A stretch of 36,206 bases of DNA from Pseudomonadota bacterium (GTDB lineage Bacteria; Pseudomonadota; Alphaproteobacteria; Paracaedibacterales; CAITNM01): contig JAGOSL010000012.1 in NCBI GenBank assembly GCA_018062345.1, positions 1 through 36,206 on the forward strand, written 5' to 3'. The translations under genes were made by a program, and so were the position numbers. The notes under the pieces were generated by a model. It saw nothing but the letters and a program-made list of their open reading frames with translations, had not been told where the DNA came from and did not search any database. Shown one piece after another: positions 9,974 through 17,771 of this stretch (position 1 is its first letter; the number at the start of each line of letters is the position of its first letter).

Positions 9974-10975
9974 ATGGCTGTCTTAAATCTTGTTCCTCAT
10001 AACACTAATTTTGACTTTATTGGCAAGCGCAAAATTACGTTTTCTATTGTTATAGTCTCAACTCTTATTTTTATGTTCAGCCTTTTAACTAAAGGGTTAA
10101 ATTATGGAATAGACTTCAAGGGCGGCGTTGTCATGGAAGTACGCATGCCAAGCGCTCCAAATATTCACCAATTGCGCCAGCAACTTGAACCACTAAAGCT
10201 TGGTGAAGTTGCGATTCAAGAATTTGGATCATCACAAGATTTAATGATTAAGTTTGAGAATGCAGAAGGCAACACAAACATTCCAGAAACAGCAGTAAGT
10301 AGTATAAAAGCTATTCTGGGTGATGGGGTTGAGTATCGCAAAATTGAAACCGTTGGCCCTAAAGTAGGCGATGAAATGGTTCATAATGGCTTAATGGCAG
10401 TATTATACGCCTTGCTTGGGATCATGATTTATGTTGCATTCAGGTTTGAATGGCGTTTTGGCCTTTGCGCAATTATTGCCCTTGGCCATGACTGCTTTCT
10501 AATTCTGGGAATGTATTCACTATTCCCACTAGAATTTAATGAAACAGCAATCACAGCCATCTTGATTACAGCCGGATATTCGATCAACGATACAATTGTT
10601 GTGCTAGATAGAATTCGCGAAAATATTAAACGTTGCCGCAAAATTACTCTTGTTGAAATTTTGAATAAAAGTATTAACGAAACACTTTCTCGTACAATTT
10701 TAACAGTTGTTACAACATTTCTTTCTGTGCTTGCCTTATTCCTATTTGGAGGAAAAGTCATTGCGGTATTTGTGCTACCTATCCTTATCAGTCTTATCAT
10801 AGGCGCGTTATCATCTATTTTCGTTGCTTCCCCGCTATTGCTTTACTTTAATGTAAAGCACGGCAAAGCTCTTGATGAAGAAGAAGAGCGCATAGCAAAA
10901 TCTCTGGAAACAGAAGGCCGCTACGAAGCTTCTGTTCCTAAGCAATTTGCAGATGATGGAATTATTGAAGACTAA
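9974..10975 (+). CDS. secF: Protein translocase subunit SecF
   Basis: SecF is the partner of SecD in Sec-dependent export. The signature NYGIDFKGGVVMEVRM is near residue 45, and the C-terminal membrane block includes ILITAGYSINDTIVVLDRIREN, matching the SecF TM4 motif. The length of 333 residues is normal. AAGGAAG at 9964-9970 overlaps the secD stop and forms its ribosome-binding site, so the genes are probably co-translated. The C-terminal acidic tail (LDEEEERIAKSLETEGRYEA) is cytoplasmic. aspS converges on it from the other strand. Confidence 0.97.
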   Translation: MAVLNLVPHNTNFDFIGKRKITFSIVIVSTLIFMFSLLTKGLNYGIDFKGGVVMEVRMPSAPNIHQLRQQLEPLKLGEVAIQEFGSSQDLMIKFENAEGNTNIPETAVSSIKAILGDGVEYRKIETVGPKVGDEMVHNGLMAVLYALLGIMIYVAFRFEWRFGLCAIIALGHDCFLILGMYSLFPLEFNETAITAILITAGYSINDTIVVLDRIRENIKRCRKITLVEILNKSINETLSRTILTVVTTFLSVLALFLFGGKVIAVFVLPILISLIIGALSSIFVASPLLLYFNVKHGKALDEEEERIAKSLETEGRYEASVPKQFADDGIIED

Positions 10976-10982
10976 AAACCTA

Positions 10983-11021
10983 AGAAAAAAAATAATATCC
11001 CCGGGCCAAGCAGCCCGAGGA
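10983..11021 (-). terminator. Rho-independent terminator of aspS
   Basis: A nine-position hairpin (10998-11006 with 11013-11021, one C/A mismatch, six-base loop) is GC-rich. On the minus strand it is followed by a T-rich stretch (10983-10997). It suits aspS, which ends 17 bases away. On the plus strand the hairpin lacks a T-run, so it would stop secF transcription less well. Confidence 0.7.
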
Positions 11022-11038
11022 TAAATAGTAATCTTCTA

Positions 11039-12853
11039 CTATTCTTTCACAACAACTTTTTGTGGTGGTAGCTGCACCCGAATATTCAACTCTTTCAATC
11101 GATCATTTTCAATAAGTGAAGGCGCTTGCATCAACAAATCCTGCCCTTGCTGATTAAGTGGGAATGCAATGATCTCACGAATATTAGGTTCATCCGCAAG
11201 TAACATTACAATACGATCAACACCAGGAGCACAACCACCATGCGGTGGCGCCCCAAATTTGAAAGCATTCAATAATCCACCAAAACGATCTTCCACATCT
11301 TGCTTTGTATATCCTGCAATCTCAAATGCACGGTACATAACCTCTGGCAGATGGTTACGAATAGCACCACTACACAACTCAATACCATTACACACAATGT
11401 CATACTGAAAAGCTTTAATCTCTAATGGATTCATTGAATTTAATGCTTCCAAGCCACCTTGGGGCATTGAAAATGGGTTATGTGAGAAGTCAATTTTCCC
11501 TGTATCTTCATCTTGCTCATACATAGGAAAATCAACAATCCAACAAAATTTAAAACAATCTTTTTCAATAATGTCTAGCTCTTGTGCAATTTTTGTACGC
11601 GCTAAACCAGCATTTTTCGCTGCTTTCATTGCTTTCATATCAGAAACAAAAAATATGCTAGCACCCTGACCTACTCCACATTTGCTCTGCAAAGCATTTA
11701 ATTGCTCATCATTTAAAAATTTCGCAATTGGCCCCTTTGCGCCATCTTGCGCAAAGCTTATATAACCAAGACCTGGCATGCCAGATTCTTGCGCCCATGA
11801 ATTTAATGTATTAAAAAAGCTTCTTGGTTGACTCTCAGTATTTGGCACACCAATAGCACGCACAACCCCGCCACCCGCTACAATTTTAGCAAAAACACTA
11901 AAGCCAGAATCTTTAAAAATTTCAGACACATCTGCAATTAATAATGGGTTACGCAGATCAGGTTTATCACTTCCATACTTTAGCATTGCCTCATCAAAAG
12001 CAATACGCGGGTAAGGATAAGCACTTACTGACCGACCATTAGCAAACTCTTCAAAAACGCCTGTCAAAACCGGCTCAATTGCATTAAAAACATCTTCCTG
12101 CGTTACAAATGACATCTCAATATCGAGCTGGTAAAATTCTCCAGGAGACCTATCAGCACGCGCATCTTCGTCACGAAAGCATGGCGCTATTTGAAAATAC
12201 CTATCAAAACCCGCCACCATTAACAACTGCTTAAACTGTTGAGGTGCTTGGGGAAGCGCATAAAAATGCCCCGCATGCATACGACTTGGAACTAGAAAAT
12301 CACGCGCTCCTTCCGGAGAAGACGATGTTAAAATAGGCGTTTGGTATTCTAAAAAGTTCTGCGCCACCATGCGGTTACGAATTGACTGAATCACTTTCGA
12401 ACGCAACACAATATTTTGATGCAACTTTTCACGGCGCAAATCAAGAAATCTATAAGTAAGCCTAGTTTCTTCAGGAAAATCTGTGTCAGCATTCACCTGC
12501 AATGGCAGCATATCAGCCGCTGATTGCACCGTTGCCGATTCAATAACCAACTCAACAAATCCAGTTGGCATTTTATCATTAATAACTTCAGCGCTACGCT
12601 TAACTACTTTTCCATCAAATGTCACCACTGTCTCATTTTTCAGGCCCTCAACAGTTGAAAAAGCAGCAGAGTCACTTTGCAACACACACTGAGTAATTCC
12701 ATAATGGTCACGCAAATCAATGAAAACCAAATTCCCATGATCACGTTTGCGATGCACCCATCCCGATATTCGAGCTTGTTGCCCAACATTAGTTTCGCGC
12801 AACTCACCACAAGTGTGCGTACGATAAATACTTGATAAAGAAAACTGAGCCAT
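11039..12853 (-). CDS. aspS: Aspartyl-tRNA synthetase (bacterial type)
   Basis: This class II synthetase charges tRNA-Asp. The 604-residue protein has an N-terminal OB-fold anticodon-binding domain ([24 protein letters not shown]). The catalytic core follows with motif 2 ([24 protein letters not shown], quoted in parts), a bacterial insertion domain and motif 3 near [13 protein letters not shown]. His39 in RKRDHG occupies the position of E. coli Leu30, a residue linked to non-discriminating enzymes that also charge tRNA-Asn. The second marker position appears to be Glu rather than Gly, so this is only a hint. If true, GatCAB would be needed to finish Asn-tRNA. Confidence 0.97.
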   Translation of the reverse strand: MAQFSLSSIYRTHTCGELRETNVGQQARISGWVHRKRDHGNLVFIDLRDHYGITQCVLQSDSAAFSTVEGLKNETVVTFDGKVVKRSAEVINDKMPTGFVELVIESATVQSAADMLPLQVNADTDFPEETRLTYRFLDLRREKLHQNIVLRSKVIQSIRNRMVAQNFLEYQTPILTSSSPEGARDFLVPSRMHAGHFYALPQAPQQFKQLLMVAGFDRYFQIAPCFRDEDARADRSPGEFYQLDIEMSFVTQEDVFNAIEPVLTGVFEEFANGRSVSAYPYPRIAFDEAMLKYGSDKPDLRNPLLIADVSEIFKDSGFSVFAKIVAGGGVVRAIGVPNTESQPRSFFNTLNSWAQESGMPGLGYISFAQDGAKGPIAKFLNDEQLNALQSKCGVGQGASIFFVSDMKAMKAAKNAGLARTKIAQELDIIEKDCFKFCWIVDFPMYEQDEDTGKIDFSHNPFSMPQGGLEALNSMNPLEIKAFQYDIVCNGIELCSGAIRNHLPEVMYRAFEIAGYTKQDVEDRFGGLLNAFKFGAPPHGGCAPGVDRIVMLLADEPNIREIIAFPLNQQGQDLLMQAPSLIENDRLKELNIRVQLPPQKVVVKE

Positions 12854-12889
12854 AAGACAAAAAATTTATGATTTACCCTTATTTATAGC

Positions 12890-12902
12890 CCGTTTTAAAC
12901 GG
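12890..12902. other. Palindrome in the aspS leader
   Basis: CCGTTTTAAACGG is a near-perfect inverted repeat (six-base arms around one base). On the minus strand it falls in the spacer just upstream of a possible -10 box TATAAA (12882-12887) ahead of aspS. It could be an operator or a weak hairpin ending the upstream gene. No function can be assigned from sequence. Confidence 0.3.
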
Positions 12903-12913
12903 TTTAGATAGAG

Positions 12914-13441
12914 CTAAACGTGCTCTCTGCGCCCAAGACAATATCTTTCATAATCATAATAAAATTTATAAACCCAGAAAACACCGGTTCCTAAAATTCC
13001 TAGGCCACCAATGGCGAACAGAGTGCTTGCTGCGTCTAGATCACGGCATGCTTCGTATGGGCCAACACATTCAGTGTAGCGCTCAGTTCTACAACTCTTA
13101 TTCCCATCAGAATCGTAACTGCAAACATAGCGAGAACGCGTTTCATAATGCGCACCTTGCTCTTCTCCTTGTGCTTGCAAAGAAGAAGCAACCGACAATA
13201 AAGCCACGCTTGTCCCAACAACAACTGCAGAAACCAAAACTTCAGCGCCAAGCTCACAAACATATTTAGCGCCTTGCACAAAACGGTCTCTGCATCCTGT
13301 GCAATCAACATTACTAAACGTTTGCACAAGACTTCTATTTTCTTTACTTTCTTCTAGATCAATCTCCATAGAAACCAATCCATTTAAGCAGAAAAATACT
13401 AGAAGCAACCTTTTGAATAAAAATTTTGTACTTTTATGCAT
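12914..13441 (-). CDS. Exported Cys-rich membrane protein of unknown function
   Basis: I do not recognise the family. The 175-residue product has an N-terminal signal-like segment (LLLVFFCLNGLVS) and then a Met-Glu-rich junction (MEIDLEESKE). A CTGC pair (CxxC) follows at about residues 47-50. A hydrophobic segment (VLVSAVVVGTSVALLSVA) leads to a hydrophilic loop with regularly spaced cysteines (YVCSYDSDGNKSCRT, TECVGPYEAC). A second hydrophobic segment (TLFAIGGLGILGTGVFWVY) leads to a short charged tail. The cysteines suggest disulphides, which would require the loop to face the periplasm. The gene is 59 bases downstream of the TPP-regulated MFS gene on the same strand, so co-transcription is possible. 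Confidence 0.6.
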   Translation of the reverse strand: MHKSTKFLFKRLLLVFFCLNGLVSMEIDLEESKENRSLVQTFSNVDCTGCRDRFVQGAKYVCELGAEVLVSAVVVGTSVALLSVASSLQAQGEEQGAHYETRSRYVCSYDSDGNKSCRTERYTECVGPYEACRDLDAASTLFAIGGLGILGTGVFWVYKFYYDYERYCLGRREHV

Positions 13442-13500
13442 TTAAATACTATCTTTTCATAAACCCCTAAAATAATTAGATAATTATTACGCCCTACAAG

Positions 13501-14694
13501 TCAATAAGGTTTTTTGTTAGAGAAAATAATGCTCAAATATGCCCATAAACTTATAAGTGCGATATATATGCCTGGCACAACTGCCAAATGGAAAATATGC
13601 CACAAAGCCAAACCAACAGCTGGAAAACTCCTACCAAACACTTCTGACCCAATTGCATAACCAATTGCTGTTGTTGAATAGCGATTATTATCTGGAAACT
13701 CTTCCATATACCATCGGTGCAATGGAATGCAAAAAGCAACTCCCAAACCTATAATAATCATGCGAATAACCGTAGCCCCAAATAATGCAACTGACGGAAT
13801 CCACCAAAATAAAAAAGGAATAATGCAAACGCATAAAATACAAATTTTTAACAGAAGCTTTTTAGAATCCATTTTGCGAATAAGGGGGCCAAGAAGCACC
13901 AATAATCCCAAATCAAAAACCATCAGCGCTGTGCTTGATGCCATCATATCCTTCATAGGTATTGCCGTCACTAAGCTTGCAAAACCATTAAAAAATATCA
14001 GCGGCGCACTATACAAAATGTACGACAATCCTGTAATGGGAGCTAGTCGCACAATTCCTCGCCAATCATACTGTGTTTGAATGGGTTCCTTTCTGGTAAA
14101 ATTTAATGTGCATTGACAACGCAACCACCAACCAGCAAAACCTGTGATTACCGAACCATAAAAAGGCCACTTCCAATACAGGTCAGGCTGCGTTGCATGA
14201 AAAATACAATTTGCAACAGCGCCTGCTAGCAAAATCCCACCCATTTGCGTTACCAAATACATGGCAGTCATCGGGTGTTGTTTTTCAGGTTCAATTCCTT
14301 CTAAAACATACAAACCTGCAATACTAGTTTCTCCAGCGCCAAAAAAATTTTGAATACCTCGAAGCAAGCACAACAGAACAGCAGCACTCATACCCCATCG
14401 CTCATATGGCTGCAGTAATGCAAAACAAAATGTTGTGATTGTCATTCCCAAAATCGTAGTGACTAACACCCTATGGGGCCCAACTATGTGCGCTTGTTTT
14501 GAAAAATACCAAGCCCCCAACGGCCTAGTAATAAACCCAATAATAACAATTCCGTACCCTTGAATAAGCGCCACAACAGAATCACTTTTGGGAAAAAATA
14601 ATGGTGCCAATATGGGTACTAAGAACCCATACAAAGATGTATCGAAATGATCTAAAATATTTGCCAAACACGTGGCAATACGAGCTTTATTCAT
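13501..14694 (-). CDS. MFS transporter under TPP riboswitch control, probable thiamine-compound importer
   Basis: The 397-residue protein is a 12-helix-type major facilitator. The first helix motif NILDHFDTSLYGFLVP resembles the N-x-L-x-x-F-D motif of the metabolite:H+ symporter (ProP/MHS) group. The following TRPLGAWYFSKQAH corresponds to the MFS loop 2-3 motif in a weakened form. Function is inferred from control rather than homology: a consensus thiamine pyrophosphate riboswitch occupies its whole leader. Its ATG follows AAGAAGG after five bases, directly beyond the aptamer. The likely cargo is thiamine or a thiamine phosphate, taken up from a host or medium. No thiamine synthesis gene is seen in the window. 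Confidence 0.82.
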   Translation of the reverse strand: MNKARIATCLANILDHFDTSLYGFLVPILAPLFFPKSDSVVALIQGYGIVIIGFITRPLGAWYFSKQAHIVGPHRVLVTTILGMTITTFCFALLQPYERWGMSAAVLLCLLRGIQNFFGAGETSIAGLYVLEGIEPEKQHPMTAMYLVTQMGGILLAGAVANCIFHATQPDLYWKWPFYGSVITGFAGWWLRCQCTLNFTRKEPIQTQYDWRGIVRLAPITGLSYILYSAPLIFFNGFASLVTAIPMKDMMASSTALMVFDLGLLVLLGPLIRKMDSKKLLLKICILCVCIIPFLFWWIPSVALFGATVIRMIIIGLGVAFCIPLHRWYMEEFPDNNRYSTTAIGYAIGSEVFGRSFPAVGLALWHIFHLAVVPGIYIALISLWAYLSIIFSNKKPY

Positions 14695-14701
14695 AAAAAC
14701 C

Positions 14702-14781
14702 TTCTTACGCTGGTACTAACCAGATCAAGTTATAAGGGTTGGCAAAAAGCCTCTCAGCCCATTTAGGGCACCCCTGGTATG
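14702..14781 (-). promoter_or_regulatory. TPP (thiamine pyrophosphate) riboswitch
   Basis: Read on the minus strand, the region contains all the conserved THI-box blocks in order: GGGGTGC (14768-14774), GGCTGAGAGG (CTGAGA complement at 14752-14757), AACCCTT (14734-14740) and TGATCTGGTTAGTACCAGCG (14708-14727). The last block forms the pyrophosphate-sensor arm. The Shine-Dalgarno AAGAAGG of the downstream MFS gene begins only a few bases after the final GCG. This suits translational control, with the ribosome-binding site hidden when TPP is bound. The P1 closing stem is weak by eye. No terminator hairpin lies between aptamer and gene. Confidence 0.94.
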
Positions 14782-14785
14782 GGAA

Positions 14786-14814
14786 AAAATAGAAAACTAT
14801 TACGTATCTGTCAA
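14786..14814 (-). promoter_or_regulatory. Promoter of the riboswitch-MFS transcript
   Basis: There is a perfect TTGACA (14809-14814), a 17-base spacer, and TATTTT (14786-14791). The predicted transcription start near 14779 coincides with the first bases of the TPP aptamer, which supports both calls. Confidence 0.75.
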
Positions 14815-14909
14815 CAATTTAAAGAATAAGCGTTAATTTTTTTCAAAAGGATAGAAACAATAAGCAAACTAATTATATTACTTACCTATATAATCTAACA
14901 GGTATCTTA

Positions 14910-16301
14910 ATGTATTTAGATGTGTTAAATGGAGATACTAATGTGAGATATGAGGTAATATCAATGCACTCACCAGTTCATCTTCCCAAGGAAATAAAAA
15001 AATCAGTCGCTATTGTTTTAATTGGTAATTTTTTAGATTTCTTTGATCTACTTTTAGCCGTTCATTTAACTGTCGTACTTTCTGCAATTTTTATCCCCCC
15101 TAACTCTTCCAGCAAAGTATTACTGACTACGTTCATGTTCTGTTCATCGTTTTGCATACGACCTCTTGCCGCTTTGTTTTGGGGATATATAGGCGATACT
15201 ATTGGGCGCGTACCAGTATTGATTTCAACGACATTTTTGATGTCTATATCGTGCTTAATTATTCCTAATATCCCTCCATATGCTGAATGGGGCATACTTT
15301 CAGCCATATTGTTCTTATTTATGCGATTAGTGCAAGGGTTTGCTTCTGGTGGCGAGTGTATAGCAGCTGATGTATTTATTACTGAAACAGTACCTAAACC
15401 AAAAGTCTATTTTTGTAGCGCACTTGTAGAGGCAACCTGCTCCTTAGGTGGGCTGGTAGCTTGTGGGATTGGTGCTTTATGTTTATTTCTTTCTCCTGAA
15501 AATGGGTGGAAGATACCTTTTTATATAGGATCTGGCGTAGCAGTTTTAGGCACTATTGCAAGAAAAACGCTGAAGGAAACCCCAGAATTTTTAAAAACAC
15601 TTCATTCTAAAATTGAAAAAAGAAAAGCTTCTGATGTCTATAAAACTATCAGTTATAAGAACCGCAATATTCCAGCATTGTTTGCGATGTACTTTTTCCC
15701 TGCTGTACAATTTTATTTTTGCTTAGCTTATCTACCTTCTGTATTGATAAATCAGCTGGGTATTTCAGCTAATTATGTCATGGCACAAACAACCTTGGTA
15801 TTATTTATTATTATGTGTGCAGAAGTTGGATATGGAATTTTAGGGTTAAGATTTCACCCTTTCCATATAGCAAGGTTCAAATTAATAGCCGCATTGTTCG
15901 CTATACTGGCAATGGTGTTCTTCTATACCCAACATACAGTGCTAAGTATTTTTATTGTTCAAGTTATTATTGGCGTACTAGGGCAAGGATTAACCCCGTA
16001 TGCACCCATCATCAATAAAAGCTTTCCTGTATTTGGCCGATACACGAATCTTTTATTTGTATGGGCATTTTCCCATTCGTTAATGTATTTATTTACAGCC
16101 TATGTATGTGAAAATGTAACCTCTTTTTACGGACTAGGAGCCCTATTATTTGGCTCAGCACTAATTTCATTAATTGGTTTATATACCTTTATTCCCAATG
16201 ATAAACGAGATCAACTTCAAGAAAATAATGATGATACGGACTTTATCGAAACAAAACAAAAAGTCCGAGAAGTCAAAAAGTGGCTAGAAAAGGCAATATA
16301 A
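14910..16301 (+). CDS. MFS transporter, MHS/ProP-like
   Basis: A 12-helix major facilitator of up to 463 residues. The first helix has IGNFLDFFDLLLAVHLT and the loop 2-3 region RPLAALFWGYIGDTIGRVPVL carries the G-x3-D-x2-GR signature of the family. The motif RLVQGFASGGEC in helix 4 fits the MHS group. It is divergent from the riboswitch-controlled transporter and shares its N-x-L-D-x-F-D motif. The substrate is unknown. A later ATG at 14964 with GAGG eight bases before it may be the true start; it would remove 18 hydrophilic residues. A TATAAT at 14889-14894 may be its -10 box, though no good -35 is visible. A strong terminator follows. Confidence 0.85.
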   Translation: MYLDVLNGDTNVRYEVISMHSPVHLPKEIKKSVAIVLIGNFLDFFDLLLAVHLTVVLSAIFIPPNSSSKVLLTTFMFCSSFCIRPLAALFWGYIGDTIGRVPVLISTTFLMSISCLIIPNIPPYAEWGILSAILFLFMRLVQGFASGGECIAADVFITETVPKPKVYFCSALVEATCSLGGLVACGIGALCLFLSPENGWKIPFYIGSGVAVLGTIARKTLKETPEFLKTLHSKIEKRKASDVYKTISYKNRNIPALFAMYFFPAVQFYFCLAYLPSVLINQLGISANYVMAQTTLVLFIIMCAEVGYGILGLRFHPFHIARFKLIAALFAILAMVFFYTQHTVLSIFIVQVIIGVLGQGLTPYAPIINKSFPVFGRYTNLLFVWAFSHSLMYLFTAYVCENVTSFYGLGALLFGSALISLIGLYTFIPNDKRDQLQENNDDTDFIETKQKVREVKKWLEKAI

Positions 16302-16311
16302 CAGCTGAAAC

Positions 16312-16346
16312 GACACCCAATTTTTTAACTTGGGTGTCAATTTTAT
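16312..16346 (+). terminator. Rho-independent terminator of the plus-strand MFS gene
   Basis: There is a perfect nine-pair stem, GACACCCAA (16312-16320) with TTGGGTGTC (16330-16338), a nine-base loop, and then AATTTTAT. It begins 11 bases after the MFS stop codon. Confidence 0.8.
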
Positions 16347-16442
16347 ATACTAAAAAGGAAAAATTATTGTCTGCTTATCAAAACTAAATAGGGCAATAGG
16401 GTAAACACTTTTCTTTCAAAAGCCTCTAGAGCATGAAAAGGA

Positions 16443-17708
16443 TCAAGCGTCACCATAATGGTCAGGATCTCCCATAAGAATAATAGAATCACCTTCCCCG
16501 CGTTTAAAAAGAATACGCGCCCTGTCTCCAACTTTTATTTTATACACACCTGGAATTGAATTAAATTTTTCTATTTTCCCCATATAATCAACTAAACCTC
16601 GCGTTGAAATTGAGCAGGTAAAATCATTAAAATGTGTTTTTGCAGCGGTATTTTGTGTCTTTTGAAAAAACTCATTATATGTTTGTTCAACTTTGGGGCT
16701 TTCGTAAAATATACTAAAAGGTCTTGCTCTTGCAGGGCTTGAAAATCTAGTAATTTCTTCATTAGCATTACATGCTGCATCTCTTTTAGCCGGAGACTTT
16801 GAAACAGAGCGAGGTTTCCCAGGAGAACGTGAAACGGAATTCCTTCTAGGCGAAGGTTCTCTTAATTTTGCAAAAAGGTCATCCAGGCATGCTTGCTCAT
16901 ACTGTTCTTTAAATGACATGCCCCTTCCTGCATATTCTCTAGAAAGCGCAGCCAACTGACTAGCCGTTAATTCTTTTGCAATGGCAGAATAATCGATTGG
17001 AGCAGGAGTCGAAGCTGATGTTGAAGAATATGCTAAAAATGATGATGCAGCTGACTTCTCTTCAAGAGCACTATTAGGCATTGCATCACCCAACGTAATA
17101 CCATTATCCACAACTTGCGTTACTTTCTCGTCCTGTTTTCCCTCAGCCTTTACTACCGCAGCAATAGTAGGAATAGGTCTTTGCCTTAAAACACTTGCTG
17201 ATCGTGTTACTGTCTGTTTACTTGCCCGTCTTTTAGCCAATTCTGACTGTAAACATGCATTCAAAAATGAATCACGTTTATATAAACCCATAGACGGAAA
17301 ATCGGTACTTTCAAAATAGGCAATAGATTCTTTTCGGTGGCGCATAACTTGATTTACATTATCCGCGCATGTTGCAAATTTGCACTGCCGATCTTTCATC
17401 CAAAACCGTAAGATCTCTTTTATTTCACCATAAACCGTTGCATTAGCTCCCCCTAACTCATTTTCCAATCCTTTTTTGGAACACTCAGCAACATATTCAG
17501 CATTTACAAAAAAATATTTATCCTGGGTAAAATGAATCTCTCCATAATTTCTAGTTGTGTTATCACAAACATTTACAAAACAGGCAGCCGGAAACTCTGG
17601 TAAAACCCTTCTTAGCCTTGTAATATATTGATCTACGTCTAATTTTTCTTCAGAAGCAAAAGCACAAGCATAGAAACTAACAATCAGAAAAAATAGGACA
17701 TTTTTCAT
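16443..17708 (-). CDS. Exported protein with RelE/ParE-like C-terminus, possible toxin or effector
   Basis: A 421-residue product of no family I know as a whole. The start at 17708 is preferred over an ATG 13 codons upstream because TGAGGA lies just before it and the product then starts with a clean signal peptide (MKNVLFFLIVSFYACAFASEE). Regions in order: a Cys-containing N-terminal domain (about 20-150); a Ser/Ala/Pro-rich linker; two copies of a helical unit ACL-x4-AK-x-R (SFLNACLQSELAKRR and QYEQACLDDLFAKLR); a Ser-Pro-Arg-rich stretch (RSPGKPRSVSKSPAKR); and a final ~80 residues with GVYKIKVGDRARILFKRGEG then DSIILMGDPDHY. That end resembles the beta-sheet core of RelE/ParE ribonuclease-type toxins. 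The toxin reading is inference; no antitoxin gene is adjacent. Confidence 0.6.
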   Translation of the reverse strand: MKNVLFFLIVSFYACAFASEEKLDVDQYITRLRRVLPEFPAACFVNVCDNTTRNYGEIHFTQDKYFFVNAEYVAECSKKGLENELGGANATVYGEIKEILRFWMKDRQCKFATCADNVNQVMRHRKESIAYFESTDFPSMGLYKRDSFLNACLQSELAKRRASKQTVTRSASVLRQRPIPTIAAVVKAEGKQDEKVTQVVDNGITLGDAMPNSALEEKSAASSFLAYSSTSASTPAPIDYSAIAKELTASQLAALSREYAGRGMSFKEQYEQACLDDLFAKLREPSPRRNSVSRSPGKPRSVSKSPAKRDAACNANEEITRFSSPARARPFSIFYESPKVEQTYNEFFQKTQNTAAKTHFNDFTCSISTRGLVDYMGKIEKFNSIPGVYKIKVGDRARILFKRGEGDSIILMGDPDHYGDA

Positions 17709-17730
17709 ATAAATCCTCAATATGAATGTA

Positions 17731-17751
17731 GTGGGTGCACACTGCACCCAC
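17731..17751. other. Strong hairpin between two exported-protein genes
   Basis: GTGGGTGC (17731-17738) and GCACCCAC (17744-17751) form a perfect eight-pair stem with a five-base loop. There is no T-run on either side. On the minus strand it lies about 20 bases downstream of the 17772-19463 gene and just after two TATAAT hexamers (17762-17767 and 17771-17776). It may therefore form the 5' end of the mRNA of the next gene, or a Rho-assisted end of the previous one. Confidence 0.45.
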
Positions 17752-17771
17752 AGAAACTCAAATTATAACAA

